This document shows, one piece after another, positions 63,926 to 64,000 of a DNA stretch of 64,000 bases. The DNA is taken from NCBI GenBank assembly GCA_050110875.1, contig CP188828.1:2232001-2296000 (forward strand), read 5' to 3'. Under the pieces are notes generated by a model. It saw only the letters and a program-made list of their open reading frames with translations. It searched no databases and was not told where the DNA came from. Each line of letters opens with the position of its first letter. Within the stretch, counting starts at the first letter, position 1. Origin of the DNA: Methyloligella sp050110875. Its GTDB lineage: Bacteria > Pseudomonadota > Alphaproteobacteria > Rhizobiales > Methyloligellaceae. The translations under genes and the position numbers were made by a program.

Positions 63926-64000
63926 CTACAGCGCACGCTTGAATCGGAGATAGCCGCAAACCCGGCCTTCCCGCTTGGCTTTCTGCTCGTAGCGCGTCTC
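63926..64000 (-). CDS. trmB: tRNA (guanine-N7-)-methyltransferase, C-terminal end only
   Basis: The minus-strand frame up to the right edge reads ETRYEQKAKREGRVCGYLRF then KRAL and a stop. This is the conserved C-terminal segment of TrmB (T-x-Y-E-x-K-A...G-x-x-x-x-Y-L-x-F), which methylates G46 of tRNA. Only 24 residues are visible, so the identification rests on this motif. TrmB next to rimP-nusA is the common alphaproteobacterial order. Confidence 0.8.
   Translation of the reverse strand, partial: ETRYEQKAKREGRVCGYLRFKRAL

Overview
The window is chromosomal DNA from an alphaproteobacterium, most likely a halotolerant member of Hyphomicrobiales (Rhizobiales). The evidence is gene order and content: an Irr-type Fur regulator divergent from fabA-fabB-fabI, a RegB/RegA (ActS/ActR) redox pair divergent from senC, the dnaA-dnaN-recF-gyrB group, the rpsT / mutM / ubiE-ubiB-coaBC-dut neighbourhood, an intracellular PHA depolymerase, ergothioneine genes and a full (hydroxy)ectoine cluster. 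GC content is high. I see no IS element, phage gene, integrase, CRISPR array, tRNA or rRNA. The window is cut at both ends (ppsA at the left, trmB at the right).

Layout. 0-3.2 kb: partial PEP synthase (-), then an SDR-DoxX fusion and a small membrane protein (+). 3.2-12.1 kb: one long minus-strand osmolyte locus, ectA-ectB-ectC-ectD-ask-SSS symporter, followed by a ProP-like MHS transporter and a second MFS protein. 12.4-14.3 kb (+): HIT hydrolase and spermidine genes speD-speE. 14.4-18.4 kb (-): PPi-dependent phosphofructokinase and egtB-egtD, separated by a repeat-rich gap. 18.6-22.0 kb: mmcB, regA, regB and senC. 22.1-27.9 kb: phaZ, a YgjP-type metallopeptidase, PBP1A and a DadA-type flavoenzyme. 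28.0-38.1 kb (-): gyrB, a GAF-PAS-PAS-GGDEF-EAL protein, recF, dnaN, dnaA and a rhodanese. 38.1-38.9 kb is the largest non-coding stretch; it is AT-rich and carries weak DnaA-box matches. 38.9-41.6 kb (-): rpsT, a GrpB-fold protein, enoyl-CoA hydratase and mutM. 41.7-48.4 kb (+): ubiE, ubiB, coaBC, dut, an E1-like adenylyltransferase and a flavin monooxygenase. 48.6-54.1 kb: D-2-hydroxyacid dehydrogenase, SH3 protein, irr, fabA-fabB-fabI and a 61-residue unknown protein. 54.2-63.7 kb (-): the classical rimP-nusA-ylxR/L7Ae-infB-rbfA-truB-rpsO-pnp operon, then the 3' end of trmB.

How the parts fit. Aspartate is committed by the dedicated aspartokinase and converted by EctB, EctA and EctC to ectoine, then hydroxylated by EctD. 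The adjacent transporters probably recapture or import compatible solutes. RegB/RegA with the Sco/SenC copper chaperone link redox sensing to cytochrome oxidase assembly. Irr beside the unsaturated fatty acid genes is a standard rhizobial neighbourhood. Most of the window is well-known core genome. The unexplained material is mainly three families of palindromic intergenic repeats, the AT-rich gap beside dnaA, a variant H-box in RegB, a c-di-GMP signalling gene inside the recF-gyrB interval, and the small protein downstream of fabI.
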